NCBI RefSeq assembly: GCF_002127325.2
Contig: NC_035433.2
Location: 146,316,938 to 146,380,937 of the forward strand
Direction: 5' to 3'
Source: Helianthus annuus
Taxonomy: Eukaryota; Streptophyta; Magnoliopsida; Asterales; Asteraceae
DNA: 64,000 nucleotides
Part shown: one piece after another, positions 22,814 to 35,463 of the stretch
Layout: each line of letters starts with the position of its first letter
Numbering within the stretch: the first letter of the stretch is position 1
Translations under genes and position numbers: made by a program
The notes under the pieces: generated by a model
Seen by the model: only the letters and a program-made list of their open reading frames with translations
The model's database searches: none
What the model was told of the DNA's origin: nothing

Positions 22814-24172
22814 TGGCAATTCATGATTTACAAAATAATTTGCACTCTCTCATGCCAATTTGCACACCGACCTAGTTCATCATATAGGTCTATACAATGT
22901 ATATAGGGTTTTTGTTGATTCCAACGCCAAAACCTTTGATCAAACCTAGGACAGCGTCAAATCAGTCATATATACGATGCGTATAATGCATGTACAAGGG
23001 GCCTATACGAGGCTTATATACGCCACTTATAGGCCCTGTGTATGGATAGTTTTAGCCTTAATTATTTTTTCCAGGGATGTATATTGTTTTTTTAATATAT
23101 CAAGGTGATGTGTAATTTTGTATATAACATAACTAGCTTGTATGCAACTTCTAATTGATAAAACGGTAAATAATAAGTTATAGGAGTCTAAAATATATAA
23201 ATTTTATACAAAACAAGTCAAATTATAATCTGTAATCGGTGGCGAGAAGCGAAAACAAGAAGCATATTGTACTGAAACAAATTAAGGGGTGCAGTAAATA
23301 CATCTAAATTGCATGGAAAAATGTCATGCATGGCATTCCACTGATTACTACAACTGCATGCCATGTCACATGCACATACCATCTCCATCAGGCCCATCAC
23401 TCCTGCTCTTTTCACTCTCTTCCCCACTCTCACCTTCTGTATACTGGTAATATTAACCAGGAAAATAAATGCTATTTTAATATTTTAAAGTTGTTAAAGA
23501 ATAAAGTTTTCTTTTGGAAAGATTTACCTTTTAGTTTTAAGCTCATGTGTGCTTAATATTTTAAAACTGTAAAAGAATAAAGTTTTCTTTTGGAAAGATT
23601 TACTTTTTAGTTTTAAGCTCACACATGTGTGCTTAATGGATATGGGTAATATTATGTTTTTTCATATTCATATGTATGAAAAGATATTTTGTATAAGAAA
23701 TTTCGTATACACTTGACTTGATTTTAAAAGAATAAAGTTTTTTTTTTTTTTGGGAAAGATTTACTTTCTAGTTTTAAGCTGATGTATGCTTAATGGATAT
23801 GGGTAATATTATGTTTTTTTCATATTTATATGTATAAAAAGATATTTTATATAAGAAATTTCGTATACACTTGATTTAAGATTTATAATAATATATATAT
23901 ACATATTTATAATAACATGTGTTTATGTGATTTATAATAATATATTTTTATAACAATATATGTTTTTAGAATAACATGTGTTTAATTATGTGATTTATAA
24001 TAATATATTTTTATAACAATATATGTTTAAGTAAAACAAAGTTTTTTTTATACCACATAAGATATGATATACCTAAAGCATGTTCTTGCTAGATTTTTTT
24101 ATACCACATAAGATATGATATACCTAAAGCATGTTCTTGCTAAATACGATATTAAGTAGGTTATATAAGATT

Positions 24173-24873
24173 TTTTTTTTTTTTTTAAAGTAAACTTCAT
24201 TAGGAACAGACGAATCTATAAAACAAGGAACGCCCCATAATTACAACATATACAGCGGGTACTTTACCCAATCATCCCAAACAATATCCTTAAATCTAGA
24301 TCGATGTTTAAGCCAAAAGAAACATAAAGCCTTAACTGTCGCGACAATCTCCACCACTTGGGACTTAGAATTTTGGAAAATCTTCTTATTACGTTCATTC
24401 CAAATCAACCAACAGGTCGCCATGGTAATACCCCTTAAAACCTTCTTTTCCCACTTAGACTTATTGTAAAAATAATCCATCCGCAAAAGATCTTGAACCG
24501 AATCCACTCCCAAACCAAAAATTCTGCACCAACTCAAAATCTTGCTCCAAACCCCAAATGAGAAACCACAACTCACTATAATATGGATACTACTTTCCTG
24601 CACCGTTTCACAGAATGGGCAAGACAAGTCCGGAATATTCAACATTATTTTAAACAACGCCTCACAGGTCGGAAGTCGGTCTAACTCCAAGCGCCAAATA
24701 AAAATGTTAATCTTTAACGGAATCCAGGATTTCCACTTCAAGAACTGAACCGGAACCTCATAACGCTTCGTCCGTGACCATCTTTTCACCGCAGCAACCG
24801 GAACCTCTTTCTCCAAGCGCCAAATAAAAATGTTAATATTCAACTTTCTTTTAAACAACGCCTCACGGGTCGG
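24173..24873 (-). pseudogene. 5'-truncated LINE, zf-RVT region (copy B)
   Basis: Same insertion as 7164-7866, with the 19-bp target duplication at 24154-24172 and 24874-24892. Here the frame is unbroken over about 200 codons: LDRLPTCEALFK, CPFCETVQESSIHIIVSC and WLIWNERNKKIF, the C-terminal zinc-binding and RNase H-like tail of plant LINEs. No reverse transcriptase or endonuclease is present, so it is dead despite the open frame; the N-terminal part of the ORF is flanking DNA. Confidence 0.85.
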
Positions 24874-24892
24874 AAGTAGGTTATATAAGATT

Positions 24893-25460
24893 CCCGTGGG
24901 GATGAAGAGGTGAATTGTATTTAGAAAAAAAAAATTAACTTCATTTGAAGGAAGAGTTTTTAACATAGTAAATCTTTATTTTTCTTTTCATTTCCGTCAA
25001 ACTCGGGAACACGGTAGTTAGTTAAATCTTTTCTTTCCACTCCCTTTCTTTTCTCTCCTTAATTCATTTTCTCTTCTTTTCTTTCGTTTATTAAACTTCG
25101 GAACGCAGTGTTTTTCTGCATCATTGTTTTTCAATCAATTCTTTTACAAAAAAAAAACCTAATTTACTAAACATGTCTCTTATGTTACACATATCTCTGT
25201 CGTTGCACACCTCCATTGCTTCCATCAATGATGTCGGACCCAAAACCCGTACCGTCACTAGAAACCGTAACGTCAATCAAGGGATTTAAAGGTCTTGATG
25301 TCGTGTATGCGGGTTAGGGTTCAGTTCAGTTGGGGTTCAAATGTGAAAAGACGACGGCGGATGGAGTCATTATTGCGATTCCGTGAAGTTGGGATTCTAG
25401 TCAAGGTATCCTATGTTCTTGCGTAGATCTGAGAACACATAGATTAGTACCAACGGTTTG
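24893..25460. other. Unrecognised sequence left of the nested solo LTRs (copy B)
   Basis: Counterpart of 7886-8455. No gene is seen. It ends with the target duplication GTTTG (25456-25460) and resumes at 32120. Confidence 0.4.
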
Positions 25461-25879
25461 TGTCACACCCCAACCGATGGCGGAAACATCGGAGTGAGAC
25501 GAAGAAAGATTGCTCATCACACATAACGCTAATTGTGACAATAGAATTAAAAATAAATTGATTTCATTCATAATAAAATGTTACAATACATGAAAGTTGA
25601 AATACCACATGTTAAATACAAGAAAACAATACAACAACAACTATGAAATTTATACAACGTATTTGACCTAAGACGTCTAAATGTGTATCTAAGCATCAAC
25701 ACTATTTCAGTTTCAAAGCATCGTCATTCTCAACCTGTAACATGTTTAAAATAAAGTTCAATGCAAAAGTAAAGGCGAGTATACAAGTTTTCATACATAG
25801 CATAATAGATAAGTTTCAAACAATTCCATGTAGCAAGCTCTTGATACAACATAAACAATAAAATCGGCATGTGTTCGAC

Positions 25880-28800
25880 TGTGACAACCGTCAAAAATCC
25901 AGGTATCCGTACAATTAATTAACCATGATTAATGCTTAATGACTGTGCTGAATTACAATTAATTGCTCTCTGATTACTGCATCATACTTACATATGCATC
26001 ACATTTCGTAATGTCACATCATTTGTACATACAAACTTTATTAACATAAACGATGCACAAAGAACAGCTAGCACAGTTAGCGGATAACTTAGAAAAATGC
26101 TTACGAAGTTCAATACATAGACGGACAGTGTTTTGAGACCCCGTATGGGCCAGAGACAAGGTACTACACTAGTATAGTGTGTAGGAAAGTGAGGATCACA
26201 TAACTGCTTCACTAGGTGATAGTTTAAGTGCAGGAAAGTGCCTAAAACCCACTTAAAGAGCTGAATTCAGCATTTTTTAGCAAAAATCAGCATTTTAACA
26301 AGTTTGTACCATGCAAAAACATGACTAAATGGTCCTGAATGCTTTCCTAAGTGCCAGGAATTAAAAGTGTCACAAAAGGGTACATAAAGATCACTAAACA
26401 AAATAGTTTGACACTTTAACGAACCGGTATCTAACCGAACGACCGGACACTACCCGAAACACCAAAATTATACTAGAAGCATTGTTTTATTATTTCTGGG
26501 CTAGTTATGATCCCCGAACACCCTAACACACTATATAACACATCATATGCATAACACCTAAACATCACACTTAGAATCTAACCATCAAACTAAACTTACC
26601 ATTGAAACCCAACCCATACCCCCCCCCTTTCCAATTGACGGTCACAAGTGGGTCCCCCACTTGTGATTTCCTTTTATCTTATAAGATTTGTAAAGTGATT
26701 TGTTGTGCACTTAGTAGACACATGATCCAATGGATAAAGGATTAACATGGTTATAAGAAGATTATATGCTCATTATCTCACACACACAAACACACAGCAC
26801 TCCATCTCCTTCCTCCCTTCCTCTTTTTGGCCGAGAACAAGCAACAACATCACCACCATCATCATCTCACTTCCATCCAATCCAAGTTCATCACAAGGTG
26901 TTAGAAGGTGTCTAAGGAAGTGTGGAGCTTGTGGATCTTGAAGGACCTCTCCCAATTGCTTTTATCCATCACATTTGTCATCTTCATCTTCTAGTGTTCT
27001 TCCCTAGCCCTTGTGCTAGTAGTAAGCTCCTTGTAACTTGATTTTACTTCATATTTTGATGATTAAAAGATGATGAACATTGTTAATCTTGATGAACACT
27101 AAAGAACATAATCATGAAACTTTAACATAAGCTTAATAACATAAGAATACTTGTTGATTAGTGATGATTTGCTTCTTGATGATTGATAATTTGTGTTAGT
27201 GATGTTAGACATCATAAGAAACCTACTAGATTGTGATTAAACACATGATCTAGTAAGTTAAGGTGGTGATCTTGTGAAAGACCAAGATCATCATGCTTTA
27301 TGTTTTCATGAACTTGAAGTGATAATGATTTTATGAATAATGAAGTATGTAATATGTTACTAGTCATAAACTTGGATGACTTCAAAAACTAGTTTTCTCA
27401 AGAAACTAAGTTAAATCACAAGATTTACATAAACATTGTTTTTAAAGAAACTAACTATGTTTCTTGTGGTGAAACAAGTATAAGAATACATTGTTTACAA
27501 GAAAAATTCAAAAGAATGATTTTTGGAAAAATCATCTAGTAAGTTGTAAACACCTAAATCTTTTAAGAATGAGATTTTTAAAGAAGTAAATACATTTTAA
27601 AGGGTAACTAAACCTACTAAAAGCCCTAGTAAGTTACTACAAATTTTTATGAAAGTTCAAGTTCATGATTAGTATGTAAATAGCATTGTTTTGGCACTTG
27701 GTAAGTGTAAGTTGTCTAAGATTGTTTATTGATTGTTTGTGATGATTTTTAAAAAGAAAATGATATGCTTTGATAGCATGGACACCTCCATTTTTAGAGG
27801 AAACTATGGCAAAATTTTCTAAAAATATAAACACTTAAAAAGATATTTTCAAACCAATAACATATATGTGTATTACAAAAAAAATTATCTATTCCATGAG
27901 TAATATGTCGGAATTTCCAACACACATCCTACGGAATCAATTTAGAAATAACATATATTTTTATAAAATAATAAAATTTATATTTTAATATCATTAATTT
28001 TGTTTATTATGAATATTTGTTTACGATGAATTGGATTCCTACGCATTTCCTACTAATCGTTAAAATAAAAACGAATTCCGTCGAAAACTTCCGACACATT
28101 TCTTACGCATACCGATTCCTACGGATTTCTGACTAATAGTTAAAATGAAAACGAATTCCGTCGGAAATCCGTGGGAAATTTCTGACACTTTTCCTACGCA
28201 TAACAATTTGTGGCTTTTTTGTCGCTTTTTTTGTCACAAAACTAAGACCCTTTCTTGTTCATCGGAATTTCATGGGAAAAGTGTCGGCATTTTCGTTCGT
28301 AGGAAATGTGTAGGAAATTTTGGTAGGAATAGTAGTAGTTTTCTAGTAGTGCTTGCCATAGATTTTCTTACAAAAATAAAAATATTGGAGGTTGGTTTTA
28401 TAAATAAAAATGGATAAATATGTATTTAGAATATATATTTACATTAAAGACATATTGTGTGTGATTATTTGTATACTTTATGTATTAGTTATATTATTTT
28501 AGGATTTAAAATAATATGACTTAACAAATACCAAGAAATTTACAATCCAAAATAATACCAAAAATCACAAGGAATAAATATATAAGTTACACACATAATA
28601 TTGTGAAACCGAACGCCAGAACGTAACTTACAAAATATTCCGGAAAATACCGTTATAAATATATTTTTGGTAAATGATATTTTGGATACAAGAGATGAAA
28701 ATATAATTTTTGTAAATATTACCAAGTTATATCATATTTTCGACAAAGACAAAATATATTATTTTTGGGAAGTAAAAATATATTTTCCTAGAATATTTAG

Positions 28801-30210
28801 AAGATATATGATTTTTTGGAAAAATATATATTTTCTTGAAATACATTATTTTTGGACAAAATAAGTTTATATATATTTTCTAAAGTGAGAGTTGAAAATA
28901 TATTAATTTGGAGCTAAAAATAGTTTTACCAAAAGAAAAATTATGAATAATTTTTCTAAGTAATATTCCTTAAAACATGTGTTTTGGAAATAAATATTGG
29001 ATATTTGTTCAATATTCCGGAATAATCAAGTATGAGTATACTTAGCAAATACAAGCATACGAAAATACATGTATGAGATACTCCCATCCTTGGGAAGGAA
29101 ATATGAGTATAAATACTTGAGAAGTATTAGTACAAAATATTGTTTAACAAATTGTTCTAAAATTAAATATAATTTAAAGTTAAAATAATTATTATTTTAA
29201 CAAATAATTATAATTTGGAATATCATTGAAGACATGAAAGAAACGTAACTCAGAAACGTTAATTCTAAGTCAAGGCACGGTCCGCTCGTCTAATAGACGT
29301 TAGTACATTGTAGGTAGTCGTGTTTGCTGACGAGATTTGAGTTACGAGTACCGAAGACGCAAAACTGTGAGTTCATGTCCCCCTTTTCTCTTAACTGCTT
29401 TCAGTTTTATTAACTTCGGGGGTGAAATACATGTTACAAAAGGATTACATACAAGTACAATTGGTATGGTTAGCCTAGGAAAGAACCATAGATCATATGA
29501 ATTGGTAGGCGCATACTTGAGACCATTAATCCTTGTATAAGGACCGAGGGGCATGAGTGATAGATCTATTTGGGTGTAGCGAGCCCACACCCATGAGGAC
29601 CAGGGTGGCCCATAGGGTGACTATGTCTTCCAACCGGAAGCCCGGTACAAATTTGCTAGGTTTGAGCCTTCCTACGCCGTCACACATATCAGTGGTCTTG
29701 CAAACCATTGGTGATCTTTTCCTTGTTTGCTTTCATACTGGGATTTACATACATACATACATACACTGTTTACAAAGTTTTATACATACATATACAAAAC
29801 ACATGAACTCGCTCAACTTTTGTTGATGTTTTCAAATTACATGTATTTCAGGGAACTAAGTGGATCTGGCAGGTGTTTGCATGTTCTCAAGCTGCGTTAT
29901 AAATAAAAAATGTCATCCAAGTCATTAGGGTTTAGGAGATGTATCTTAATCCTGGACGAGATACATGGTTCTAAACTCGGGTTTGTTTAAGATCTTTTGT
30001 CGAGTCTTAGTGAACTTTTTAAAACTTGTTGTGGTTTGTAATTGGAATTTCGTGTCGATGTTTCAAACAATTATGTTGTGTTATTTTCAAAACTTAATTT
30101 ATGGATGAACATCTACTGGTTTTTATCATATAGCGTTGTTATGATTAAATGCTATGGTATTAAGAAAGTCACACCAATAATCACGCTTCCGCAAAAGTCA
30201 GGGTGTGACA
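25880..30210 (+). mobile_element. Giant solo LTR (4.3 kb) nested in the minus-strand LTR
   Basis: It begins TGTGACAACCGTC and ends CAGGGTGTGACA, with exact 5-bp duplications TCGAC at 25875-25879 and 30211-30215. At 4331 bp it is unusually long for an LTR. A perfect 10-bp-stem inverted repeat (26642-26666) abuts a TATA-like CTTATAAG (26678-26685). A CACTA-like element lies inside. No coding function is seen. Confidence 0.9.
27866..28351. mobile_element. CACTA-like element inside the giant LTR (copy B)
   Basis: Counterpart of 10866-11357, with right terminus TTTTCTAGTAGTG and many inverted subrepeats of 'ttccgtcgg' type. The left terminus is decayed. It inserted before the block was duplicated. 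Confidence 0.55.
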
Positions 30211-32124
30211 TCGACAAATCAACCCAATGATGAAACGCAATAAGCTCATGACATAACCTCAAGTTTACGGGTGGTGCGTTAATCCTATAGCGCTATATAT
30301 GTCACGTATAGGCTCATACGAAGTTAATGATAGGTATAACACAAGACGAATAACCCCAGGTTTAAAATATCAAGTAATCAAGTAGGCATGCATGTATAAG
30401 GAATGTTTGTGCATTTAAGGATAAAGTTTATGTTTAAGTTTGTATGTTAACATGTTACACCCCAAAATGTGATTAAACGAAAAGGGGGTTTGAATATACT
30501 CACAAAATTGCTAAGTCTTCCGATTATCCAAGTGTTGACGAGTGTATGAGATTGGGAGGACGAATGCATAAGGGTTAAAGTTCAAGGTATGTTTAGAGTC
30601 GAGATTTGGAATTTAAAAAGGAATATGGAAAGTACATATGAGAAATTAACCATCTAATCACATAAACTCATTCTTGACACTATGAAACTCAAATGAGTCT
30701 AACCTACTATTTTGACAAATAACCATTAGGTTATCATCAAAAGTCTGGTTAACATAAGTATTATATACATTATATAGGTTATATTATAGGTTTTAAGTCC
30801 AATATTACCACAAGAATGTCATAGAAGTCATGTAGGAGGTAGGAAGATAAATCTTCCATTTAGGTACCTCTTGTGTTTCACCAATGCACAAGTTGTCATA
30901 GACAACAAGGATGGTCATGAATACATACAATAAGGAATGGAAATACATACTATCTAACTAAGAAAATATCAAGTGATGTGTGGATTGAAGGTAAGATAGC
31001 CCAAGCTATCCAAATAATCACACAACTTCAAGCTTTAAGCTTGTTCATCACTTGTGGGTAAAACCCTTATCAAAACAGAATGTTTATGAGGTTTTAACCT
31101 CTGATTTTGAGTGTCACAACCTTGTTCTTAAGCCCAACTAACCGTAGAATTGATTATGAACATAAGAATGTGTATAAGAAACCTCAAGTTAAGTGAGTTA
31201 ATCAAGTGTTTAATCAAAACAGAAAGTTTGGAGCCTTATTTGATGATGTTCCAGCCTTGGTTTTCCATGGAATACCTGTTGGAAACATACCTAAGGTTGT
31301 TCCAAGTAATTAGAAAGAAGAATCAAAGAAAAAGGTTAAGAAATGAGGAAGTTATGCTTGTTTTTGTGAGTTGTAGTGAATCTGTCCACTCCTGTTTGCA
31401 GCTGCGTTTTAGAGTGATTTGAGAGTGTTATGAGTAAGTTGTAAAGTGGAAAAAGCATGGAGGAGTGTTGGGTTTTATAGGGGATAGATTAGGGTTGGGT
31501 TGTTGAGCTTTAAATGTAGAAAACACACTTAAAAACACAACTAAACCCACAAAATGCCCAATCTCGAGCGAGCTGGTGGACTGACTTCGGATCCTGGAGA
31601 CTCGCGGGCCGCGAAGGCAAGGCCCAGGTGGGTCGCTGGCCGCAAGCCGGTGTAGTACTAGTTTCAAGTTTGATTTTATTACAATTAGCCTCCCTCAAGT
31701 CCCATATATATGGGTTTTAGGTTGCTTTAAGGGCATGTTATGACATATAAGCATGTTATAAGGGTTTGTTATGTATGAACAACATAAAACAAGTATCATA
31801 AAGTATAACTTAGCATACATATGTCGTAAACAGGTATCAAACATGTACGAATTGAATATATAAGACAAGTATTTGTGTGTTTATCATGTATTTACAAGAA
31901 TCACGGAGAATGAATCAAAGTATAATGAATCAAAATTACATAAGTATGAATGACTAATAGGGTGTAATTTGAGATAAAACGATGGATTTTACTACGATTT
32001 AAGCCTTGGATTTACGATGATACGACAAAATACGATTATGAGAGGAATAGGTTTCCAAGAATAGATTTACAAGATACGCTTTCTAAGTTAGGAAGATTAT
32101 GAAAAAGCGGAGCGTTACAGTTTG

Positions 32125-32660
32125 GTAAACTGTGACCCTATTGTTTCGTCTTTCCGGCGATCGAAAAAGTTTCCGGTTGTTAGTAATATTGAGCATGTTG
32201 TCGACCAGATGAATTAGCCCATTTGTTGTGGATATGTATGAATTTTATTGTGTAAATGTTGAAAGTGAAATTAGGGTCTGACGGTGATGATTGTTGGAAT
32301 TGATTAAGGTTTGGGGGTGATGACGATAGTGGCCAGATAAATGGTTGGTGGTGACGGTGGGTTTCTATGGAGAAGGTGTTGTAAGGTAAGTGGCAGTGGT
32401 GGTGGTTTCTTTTAGGTATGGAGTTTTCTAATTAAACAATGAAAAATTAAAGAAATATGCAAAGTAACCAAAATTCCCCGACGTTAATTGATTTTTCTGG
32501 ATGAACTTAGTAGGTTGAATGAAAATGACAAAAATTGGAAACCTCAAAGACATAGAAAGAAAAAATTATTTGGACTAAAGTAGTATTTTGAGTCAAAACT
32601 CTGGGACTAAAATAGCAATTTACTGTATATTAGTGAACAAGTCCACCACCTGTATTTTTT
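32125..32660. other. Unrecognised sequence and a MITE remnant
   Basis: 32120-32440 continues the sequence interrupted by the solo LTR and has no clear coding frame. 32440-32620 resembles a decayed arm of the 'gggactaaaatagcaattta' MITE family also seen at 56620-56813. Confidence 0.4.
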
Positions 32661-32669
32661 TATACAAAT

Positions 32670-33098
32670 GAGTGAATTTCAAGGATTGTCCTTTATTTAT
32701 ATACCCATTTTCAGGCGCTATCCTTTATGTTCAAAATTGACGAGTTTTGTCCTTTATGTTTTCATATCATACACGTTTTGTCCTTTAGGCCTAACCCAGT
32801 TAGTTTTTTCAGTTAAATTTGGTCATGTGCTTTGCACATGAGGGCATTTTTGTCAATTCAAAGGTTGCAGAAGCTTTGAGTTGTAAATCTACCGTTGAAC
32901 TTACCTTTGAATTGACAAAAATGCCCTCATGTGGAAAGCATATGACTAAATTTAACTGAAAAAACTAACTGGGTTAGGCCTAAAGGACAAAACGTGTATG
33001 ATATGAAAACATGAAGGACAAAACTCGTCAATTTTGAACATAAAGGACAACGCCTGAAAATAGGTATAAAGATAAAGGACAATTCTTGAAATTCACTC
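32670..33098. mobile_element. Mutator-like (MULE) MITE with full-length hairpin
   Basis: The 429-bp element begins GAGTGAATTTCAAG and ends in the inverted form CTTGAAATTCACTC. The arms of about 200 bp are complementary almost throughout, with a centre near 32885. Exact 9-bp duplications TATACAAAT lie at 32661-32669 and 33099-33107, diagnostic of MULEs. It is non-coding. Confidence 0.9.
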
Positions 33099-33245
33099 TA
33101 TACAAATTGATAGTTCCAATATATTTTGCTTCTTAGCCAACCAAGACGATATGAATTTTACCACGTGTCTAGGATCGCTATTCTGCTATTACTTAAAACA
33201 CAATGTCGGTGGCAATGGCCACCGACATTCACGTGACATTTCCCG

Positions 33246-33533
33246 TTTTCACCCATACTTTGAGTAAAATACGTTTTGGCCCATTGCTTTTAGTTTTGTT
33301 AAATTGCGTTTTGAGTCTATTTTGACATTTCCTCTTTTCACCCATACTTTGAGTAAAATACATTTTGGCCCCCTTGCTTTTAGTTTTGTTAAATTGCGTT
33401 TTGAGTCTCTTTCCTTTGCAAGTTAAACTTCAATTTTCACCCATACTTTGAGTGAAATACATTTTGGCCCTTTGCTTTTAGTTTTGTTAAATTGTGTTTT
33501 GAGTCCATTTCCTTTCCAAGTTAAACTTCAATT
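33246..33533. repeat. Three-copy tandem repeat, unit about 90-100 bp
   Basis: Units start at 33246, 33335 and 33434 with TTTTCACCCATACTTTGAG and continue with a 'ttttggccc...gctttta' theme. Only units 2 and 3 keep the 'cctttgcaagttaaacttc' segment. No protein is encoded. Confidence 0.85.
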
Positions 33534-34208
33534 ACACTGCAATGTTAGACCATTGAGGTTTAATCTCAAAAGTTTAAAATGTTTCAACTTTATCGTTGTA
33601 CCATATATAGTATACATCTTTAACTTATTGTTTTCTTTAAATATTTTCGTTCGCTAATTTCTTTTTTAAAGAACTAAACATTTGGATTCAACCATACATT
33701 GAGTTGAACCGAGTACGTCAAGCCATGTGCTTTCATATGGTTTTCATTCGCTATTTGCAACATGCCCACGACGCATCGCCCGTGGGTTGTATTATGAATA
33801 TTAAAATTTTTGTGTCGGTATAAATTCGAGTTGGTATACGTTTCGATGTAAACTTTTTTGGGGAACAAGCAGCTCAAATATAATATGTTTTTTTATTATT
33901 TTATGTACATTTTCAATTCTACGTTTCGACCCCACCGCAACACGCTAAGGGTAAAAAAAATTCCATTCATATGAATATCACTTTTGATTACACATTTTAT
34001 GTTTTTTGTAGGTTTCCTATTTATGAGTCGGGTCACATATAAATACGATATACTTTACATTTTTATCCAGCTACAATGCTATTGAGTCAATTTGGATACG
34101 TCAAAATGTGCGTTTTCATATGTTTAACGCATTATAGAACGCTTTCAACTAATCTATTCGATGTTTGCAATGTACTCGTGCCGCAATGCTCACGAATCTA
34201 ATTACTAG
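33534..34208 (+). mobile_element. Helitron 3' part
   Basis: The last bases (imperfect GC hairpin CGTGCCGCAATGCTCACG, spacer, CTAG at 34205-34208, then T) match the Helitron 3' signature. The 600 bases before it match the minus-strand copy at 55324-56340, for example the shared phrases 'ggtataaattcgagttgg' and 'gatgtttgcaatgtac'. The left boundary is a guess; the 5' end is not identified. Confidence 0.55.
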
Positions 34209-34876
34209 TATATTTGTAATACCGTACGATAATCATGAACTCTAAATACGACACGAATAAGTCTTACTTTCTTTTTAATGTTGTTTATACTTTTTTTATT
34301 AATTCATATGACTACTATCTTTCTATTGACTAAACATATAGTCTTTGGTGATTCTTCGAATGTTATTATAGCAGTCATATTGAAACCTCTAAATCTATTT
34401 ATATTATTTAATCAAAAAATATATTTTTTCTCTAACTTATATTTATTTTTTAAAAACCTTTCACGTCTATCTTACTTACAAACACTTATTTTATTATTTC
34501 TTTCTCTTACCTATACACTCACAATAAAAATATAAAGGCTTGCATATGAGCCTCTAAATATAGAGACGTGCTTTAGTTTCTATATAATTTTCTCTACTAT
34601 AGTCAATAGAGATTCCATTGTAGTCAGGTTTTTGTTGTTTCCTTTAATTCTTTCTCTATATTATATAGAAAGTGTTATTATATAGATTCCAATGTGAATG
34701 CTCTATAAACCGAAATTTTCCAAAGAGAACTATGTAAACATAACAGTTTGTTTCTGAACTTAAAAACGAAAAAAAAACATGTGACGTTCTAATAGATTGC
34801 AAGAACTTAAAAACGTCAAAAGCGTGTATAATCCATTTTAAAATCATCTTTATAATATATTACTTAATTATATATA
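34209..34876. other. AT-rich intergenic sequence
   Basis: No gene or complete element was recognised. A degenerate inverted theme about 'tctctatattatatagaa' occurs near 34560-34690. Confidence 0.4.
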
Positions 34877-35463
34877 GGGTTAGGATCGTGTGAGAAGAAC
34901 TAGGCTAATTGAGAAACTTGAGAAGCATTCTGGACCACACATTTTCCTTAAGATTTTCGTAATATACACATATGTATAGTTTAAAATTGACTATATACAC
35001 ATGTGTATAATTCAAAGTTTGACAATATACATGTATGTATATAGTTGATTGCCAATGATCTCTAGATCAAGTGGTGGAGGGTTTGTGCATTTTTCTTGAG
35101 AGATGCAGGTTCGACTCTACTTGGTGCAGAGTGAGGCATTGGTGGGCAATGATAGGAGACCCATGGAAACATGGGTTGGTTCCTTGAGCCAAACGGGTTT
35201 TACCGGTAATTTCACCGTCGTGCCTACGGGCGGGTGGGTTACAGGGTTTTCCCTGAAATTGGTGGTGGACTCGGGTTACTCTCGGAGTACTCCGTTTGTC
35301 CAGTGGGTACCCTTAGAGTGCTCGGGATTGAGTTTGTTGGTCGTTCAAAAAAAATGTATATAGTTGATTTTAAACTATGCATATATGTATATTACGAAAA
35401 GTTTAAGGAAATATGTGGTCTAGAATATTTCTCAAGTTTCTCAAATATTTAGAATCCTAACCC
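34877..35463. mobile_element. MITE with terminal repeats of about 85 bp, carrying a SINE
   Basis: The left end GGGTTAGGATCGTG and the right end ATCCTAACCC are inverted, and the match runs through 'gagaaacttgagaa', 'ggaccacacatttcctta' themes and 'ttcgtaatatacac'. The flanks show no clean target duplication. The element is about 270 bp once the SINE is removed. Confidence 0.75.
35051..35353 (+). mobile_element. tRNA-derived SINE
   Basis: An A-box-like TAGATCAAGTGG at about 35062 and a B box GGTTCGACTC at 35108-35117 form a split RNA polymerase III promoter with tRNA-like spacing. The element ends in a short A run. An exact 16-bp target duplication ATGTATATAGTTGATT lies at 35035-35050 and 35354-35369. 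The ORFs at 35103-35452 are SINE sequence. The SINE family is not identified. Confidence 0.9.

Larger units (their letters stand above)
19959..29607 (+). repeat. Segmental duplication, copy B
   Basis: Direct repeat of copy A (1892-12612) at very high identity by eye. It lacks the Helitron of copy A and has its own hairpin MITE (22447-22813). Homology ends at 29607 in the middle of the inner solo LTR, which is complete here. Because the LTR target duplications are intact on both sides in B, B looks like the source and A like a truncated copy. Confidence 0.9.
25461..32119 (-). mobile_element. Solo LTR, minus strand, interrupted by a nested LTR
   Basis: In plus reading it begins TGTCACACCCC and ends GCTCCGCTTTTT-complement, GAGCGTTACA, so the LTR runs TGTAACGCTCCG to GGGGTGTGACA on the minus strand. 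GTTTG flanks both ends (25456-25460 and 32120-32124). Without the nested LTR it is about 2.3 kb. No internal region is present, so it arose by LTR-LTR recombination. A minus-strand TATA-like CTATAAAA lies near 31473-31480, with a 6-bp-stem GC hairpin at 31602-31614 upstream of it. ORFs at 31150-31700 are LTR sequence. Confidence 0.85.

Noticed and set aside
33246..33533. CRISPR-like appearance of spaced repeats
   Set aside because: Units of about 90-100 bp vary in length, have no constant short repeat with unique spacers, and the genome is eukaryotic.
35103..35452. Two overlapping ORFs of 72-86 codons
   Set aside because: They lie within the SINE and its host MITE and have no conserved domain.
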